A stretch of 64,000 nt of DNA. Origin: JAYYZW01 sp965217605 (GTDB lineage: Bacteria > Pseudomonadota > Gammaproteobacteria > Ga0077536). The translations under genes and the position numbers were made by a program. Of this stretch, positions 61,410 to 64,000 are shown in pieces (positions within the stretch are counted from its first letter, which is position 1; each line of letters opens with the position of its first letter). The notes below the pieces were generated by a model. It was not told the DNA's origin and searched no databases. It worked only from the letters and a program-made list of their open reading frames with translations. The DNA lies in contig CBDCJB010000013.1 in the NCBI GenBank assembly GCA_965217605.1, forward strand, positions 434,001-498,000. Direction: 5' to 3'.

Positions 61410-61760
61410 TTACGCCGCCGCGACGACCATGATCTCGACGTCGTATTCGGGAAACGCCAGGGTCGCCTCCACACAGGCGCGGGCCGGCGGATTAGCCGGG
61501 TCGATCCAGGCGTCCCAGACCGTGTTCATTTCGTCGTAGAGATCGATCTTCGACAGCCAGATCGTCGCGGCAAGCAGGTTGGATTTATCCGTGCCCGCTT
61601 CCGCGAGTAGGCTGTCGATACGGGCCGTGATGTTTTTGGTCTGTTCGGTCGCAGACCCGCCGGGCGCGTCCATGGCCACCTGGCCGGCTAGATAAACGGT
61701 GCCGTTGTTGACGACGACCTGGCTCATGCGCGGCCCGCTTTGCATACGTTTGATAGTCAT
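61410..61760 (-). CDS. RidA/YjgF/YER057c-family enamine/imine deaminase
   Basis: 116 residues. The catalytic Arg lies in NPPARACVEATL, equivalent to Arg105 of RidA. The AGQVAMD segment and C-terminal FPEYDVEIMVVAA are typical. RidA proteins hydrolyse reactive enamines and imines formed by PLP enzymes, and several specialised members act in catabolic operons. The ATG at 61760 (MTIKRMQSG) has GGGGGGAA 6 bases upstream; the start at 61799 is less likely. It heads a four-gene operon. Confidence 0.87.
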   Translation of the reverse strand: MTIKRMQSGPRMSQVVVNNGTVYLAGQVAMDAPGGSATEQTKNITARIDSLLAEAGTDKSNLLAATIWLSKIDLYDEMNTVWDAWIDPANPPARACVEATLAFPEYDVEIMVVAAA

Positions 61761-61957
61761 GGAATTTCCCCCCGGTGTTTCTTTTGATTCGCGAACCATT
61801 CTACCTAATCTCTGCCGATTCCCAGCGCGGCTCCCGGCATGTCTATGTGTGACGTCTTACCGTTCCGGCGTGCCACGGATGGACAAGCTCGTTTTCGCCA
61901 TGGTTGAATCACGTTACCCCGAGATCCCGTTGGACCACGGGCGATGGAGCAAGCGTA

Positions 61958-62710
61958 ATGCACGCACGTCCGCTCAATTCCCGATTAATACATGCACGTG
62001 CGCTGGTAGTCCTGCTGAGCGCGGTGGTAATCGGCTTACCGTTAACGTGCATTGCAGCCCCGGTTCAACTACATAACCTCGCTACCGGCCTCAATTCGCC
62101 GACCGGGGTTCCCGATCCCCAATGGGACGTGACGATCGCGCCCACCGGCGCGGTTCCCCGCGACGCCAGGACGATCAGTAAATACAATTCCGGGGGCGCT
62201 GCATGGCCTAATTTCGGGCCCAGTTCGCAGTGGATATCGCCGACGGACAATCCAGCGGTAACGAGCGGCAATTCCCAGATCCCGAAAGGAACCTACTGGT
62301 TGAATATCGCGTTTGACCTGGTCAAAACGGGACCCGAGCTGTTTATCATCGACGGCAGTTTTGCGACAGGGTGGACGATTGTTGTTACCAGTCACCTGAA
62401 CGGTAATGAAATTGTCGATTGCTGCCCCGGGGTTGATCCCACCAGTCCGGTGAATTCTTCCCTGTTATCCAGTTCGACACCCCTGTTCATCAACGATCAG
62501 TCCCTTTTCGTGAATGGCACGAATACGCTTAGATTCGCAGTAACCAATGGTAATCCGATCCCCCCCGGCAACAGCCAGTTCGGGTTCGGTTTTCTTGGCG
62601 GCGTGTTCGCCGTACCGATACCACCGTCACTGGTATTGATGGCATCTGCGCTCGCCCCAATTCTCCTTCGCATCAGAAGAATCAGGACGCCGATAGACCG
62701 CTCAGGGTAG
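61958..62710 (+). CDS. PEP-CTERM-type exported protein
   Basis: 250 residues. A signal peptide (residues about 10-31, ending LTCIAAP) and a C-terminal sorting signal VPIPPSL followed by a hydrophobic stretch and RIRRIR match PEP-CTERM/exosortase substrates of gammaproteobacteria. The mature part is Asn/Ser/Gly-rich with a beta-sandwich look (GTYWLNIAFDLVKTGPELFIIDG). GGAG is 8 bases upstream of the ATG at 61958, preferred over 61904. The last 30 codons are duplicated beyond the RAYT element at 63704-63796. No exosortase gene is in the window. Confidence 0.75.
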   Translation: MHARPLNSRLIHARALVVLLSAVVIGLPLTCIAAPVQLHNLATGLNSPTGVPDPQWDVTIAPTGAVPRDARTISKYNSGGAAWPNFGPSSQWISPTDNPAVTSGNSQIPKGTYWLNIAFDLVKTGPELFIIDGSFATGWTIVVTSHLNGNEIVDCCPGVDPTSPVNSSLLSSSTPLFINDQSLFVNGTNTLRFAVTNGNPIPPGNSQFGFGFLGGVFAVPIPPSLVLMASALAPILLRIRRIRTPIDRSG

Positions 62711-62808
62711 ATTATTCGGGTTGACTACGGCATTGGCGCATCAGGTCGGGCCGCTCAATGACAAAAGCTGGTTTGAATGCGCACACTCGGCGCATAATTC
62801 GCTGCCAT
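62618..62808. repeat. 191-bp direct repeat, left copy
   Basis: Spans the last 30 codons of the PEP-CTERM gene and the following intergenic sequence up to CTGCCAT. It matches 63704-63894 with four mismatches seen by eye (about 98 percent identity). The pair brackets the RAYT element. Confidence 0.92.
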
Positions 62809-62815
62809 CAAGAAT

Positions 62816-63677
62816 GGGGCCGGAGTGGATTATTTTTGACCACCTTTAGAAAATGGTCGTCCAACCCGGCAATGCCCGATAGGCCGTCCGAGCTGACGCT
62901 CGATATTTTTGCGAAAACCTTCGCTTCCCAACGGATAGTTATATGTGCTTGCTTCGCGGGATTCACAAACATCTTGTTCCGATAATTCTTCAGCGAAAAA
63001 TCCGCGATAGGTCTGCTGCCGTACGGATGGACACCCGCCAAGCGATCGATATTCGTCGTGTTCGATGATGATACTTTCAAGCGATCCGCCAGCGTTGTGA
63101 GCGTAACTACTCCAAGGATAGGCATCCGGTCGTTTAACCACCCTAGCGCGACAGGGATTGAGTTCAATATAGCGATAACATCTGAACAGATAGCTGGAAG
63201 TTTCAATCAAACTCGAATGGTGGCGCCCTTCCCATAGAGTTCCAGTGCGTTCGTAGGTTTTGTTGACATAGCGAACGTAATAGCTCCCCAATAATGCCAT
63301 TACTCTAGATATTCCATCTTCGTCTTCAGGTGTCATTAGCAAATGGACGTGGTTGGTCATCAAGACAAAGGCGTGCAGAGAAACCCGATACCGCTTTAAC
63401 GCGGTGTCTAATGCGTTTAGGTATATCCGATAGTCGTTTTCGCGAAAAAAACATGGGGCGCGGTTAATTCCACGCTGCACGATGTGTGCGGGTATTCCAG
63501 GTAGGTACATCCTTGGACGACGTGGCATCGTAGCAACTCCTTTTGCTGATCCGTGTAAGGCACGTAATTATATAATGCCGTAGCCACTTGTACACCGTGA
63601 TTTACGACGTTGATTGGCCAAGTACGGTTTCATCCTTGCCGGATAGTAAGTGGTTAAAATAAATCCACTCCGGCCCC
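62816..63677. mobile_element. RAYT-bearing element with terminal inverted repeats
   Basis: Imperfect 26-base terminal inverted repeats (23 of 26 matching) read GGGGCCGGAGTGGATTATTT at 62816 and the complement at 63652-63677. They enclose a REP-associated tyrosine transposase gene on minus. The element lies between two 191-bp direct repeats rather than the short target duplications expected of an IS. Confidence 0.8.
62830..63528 (-). CDS. REP-associated tyrosine transposase (RAYT)
   Basis: 232 residues of the Y1/HUH transposase family. The metal-binding His pair lies in NHVHLL (His60, His62), and the catalytic Tyr is probably in FRCYRYIELNPCRAR (Tyr118 or Tyr120). GTLWEGRHHSS is a further RAYT landmark. 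Such proteins act on REP palindromes as single-stranded DNA. The stop codon falls inside the left terminal repeat. Candidate substrates in this window are the family A and B palindromes (inference). Confidence 0.9.
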   Translation of the reverse strand: MPRRPRMYLPGIPAHIVQRGINRAPCFFRENDYRIYLNALDTALKRYRVSLHAFVLMTNHVHLLMTPEDEDGISRVMALLGSYYVRYVNKTYERTGTLWEGRHHSSLIETSSYLFRCYRYIELNPCRARVVKRPDAYPWSSYAHNAGGSLESIIIEHDEYRSLGGCPSVRQQTYRGFFAEELSEQDVCESREASTYNYPLGSEGFRKNIERQLGRPIGHCRVGRPFSKGGQK

Positions 63678-63703
63678 TTTACTCCCTTTACTCCCTTTAC
63701 TCT
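63677..63703. repeat. Short tandem repeat, three 9-base units
   Basis: CTTTACTCC is repeated at 63677, 63686 and 63695 (the last ends in T). It joins the right end of the RAYT element to the right copy of the direct repeat, and is absent at the left junction. It may be a slippage scar. Confidence 0.75.
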
Positions 63704-63796
63704 ATACCACCGTCACTGGTATTGATGGCATCTGCGCTCGCCCCAATTCTCCTTCGCATCAGAAGAATCAGGACGCCGATAGACCGCTCAGGGTAG
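63704..63796 (+). pseudogene. Duplicated 3' tail of the PEP-CTERM gene
   Basis: Encodes the last 30 residues of the PEP-CTERM protein (IPPSLVLMASALAPILLRIR and beyond) with the same stop, but has no start or upstream coding sequence. It is part of the right copy of the 191-bp duplication. Confidence 0.88.
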
Positions 63797-63894
63797 ATTA
63801 TTCGGGTTGAATACGGCATTGGCGCATTAGGTCGGGCCGCTCAATGACAAAAGCTGGTTTGAATGCGCAAACTCGGCGCATAATTCACTGCCAT
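63704..63894. repeat. 191-bp direct repeat, right copy
   Basis: Right copy of 62618-62808, offset by 1086 bases. It ends at the CCAT that forms the start codon of the next gene, so the ancestral order was probably PEP-CTERM gene, this spacer, then that gene. The 63529-63892 stretch otherwise contains no gene. Confidence 0.92.
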
Positions 63895-64000
63895 GGCTGA
63901 GCGCGGCCCAAGTGCGAATTGTCTGGTCTGCAATACGGCGCTCGCCGGGATGCTCGGCGCGGTGGCGCGCGTCGGCGGTGTTCGGCGCAGTGCTGAAAAC
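63893..64000 (+). CDS. Start of possible adenylate/guanylate cyclase-type protein, partial
   Basis: From the ATG at 63893, 36 codons run open to the window edge, beginning MAERGPSANCLVCNTALAGM. The CxxC followed by LGAVARVGGVRRSAEN resembles the Cys-rich N-terminus found in a group of class III cyclase proteins (Cys-pair, then RxSxxNPNxC). Too short for certainty. Confidence 0.4.
   Translation, partial: MAERGPSANCLVCNTALAGMLGAVARVGGVRRSAEN

Noticed and set aside
63677..63703. Possible CRISPR or tandem regulatory repeat
   Set aside because: Only three 9-base units without spacers; a short tandem repeat at a mobile-element junction.

Overview
The window looks like chromosomal DNA of a high-GC gammaproteobacterium with broad catabolic capacity. 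This rests on a CheZ-type chemotaxis cluster, FliA-like (sigma-28) promoters, REP-like palindromes with a RAYT transposase, IS1380-family elements and a PEP-CTERM-type exported protein. No rRNA or tRNA gene, CRISPR array, recognisable transcription factor or solute transporter was seen. Species cannot be named from the sequence.

Layout. 1-2989 (minus): medium and large subunits of a xanthine dehydrogenase/CO-dehydrogenase-family molybdoenzyme, divergent from a fused 5-oxoprolinase/hydantoinase (3019-6723). 6872-21040 (plus): a long catabolic run with an alpha-methylacyl-CoA racemase-like enzyme, two acyl-CoA dehydrogenases, a complete three-subunit acetone-carboxylase-like enzyme (acxA, acxB, acxC), an acyl-CoA ligase, two tandem DUF3237 proteins, a TPP-dependent 2-keto acid decarboxylase and an acetoacetate-decarboxylase-like protein. 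21123-26576: second ligase, polysaccharide deacetylase/methyltransferase pair, epoxide hydrolase-like enzyme, SDR, small secreted protein.

26553-32881 is a decayed chemotaxis locus. cheZ and cheY survive, cheA is reduced to two scraps split by an IS1380-family copy, a second response regulator has lost one acidic-pocket residue, and the receptor gene has an in-frame amber stop. Two divergent promoters matching the FliA consensus still lie between the two halves.

33341-43200: flavin monooxygenase, tungsten-type aldehyde oxidoreductase (minus), and a tight plus-strand operon of hydrolase, Ltp-like thiolase, DUF35 zinc-ribbon protein, two MaoC-like hydratases (the second with an ochre stop), PflX-like radical SAM protein and DUF1326 protein, then glyoxalase II, DUF502 and a hydrolase. 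44160-45924: second IS1380 copy abutting a 146-bp MITE-like element whose end supplies the stop codon of a GTP cyclohydrolase II gene. 46873-57846: enoyl-CoA hydratase, amidohydrolase, Baeyer-Villiger-type monooxygenase, DUF547 and radical SAM pair, DUF1326, and a frameshifted molybdoenzyme large subunit. 57857-61760: minus-strand operon RidA, TPP enzyme, beta-carbonic anhydrase, FAD oxidoreductase. 61958-64000: PEP-CTERM gene, a RAYT element flanked by a 191-bp direct duplication, and the start of a possible cyclase gene.

Two themes stand out. Most enzymes fit catabolism of ketones, branched acyl-CoAs and possibly steroid- or terpenoid-like substrates through carboxylation, CoA activation, dehydrogenation, hydration and retro-aldol or decarboxylation steps. 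The number of broken genes is also high for 64 kb: cheA, mcp, a maoC, a coxL, a BVMO remnant and a duplicated PEP-CTERM tail. Together with IS, MITE and REP/RAYT elements this suggests ongoing genome erosion. Single-base lesions could still be sequencing or assembly errors.
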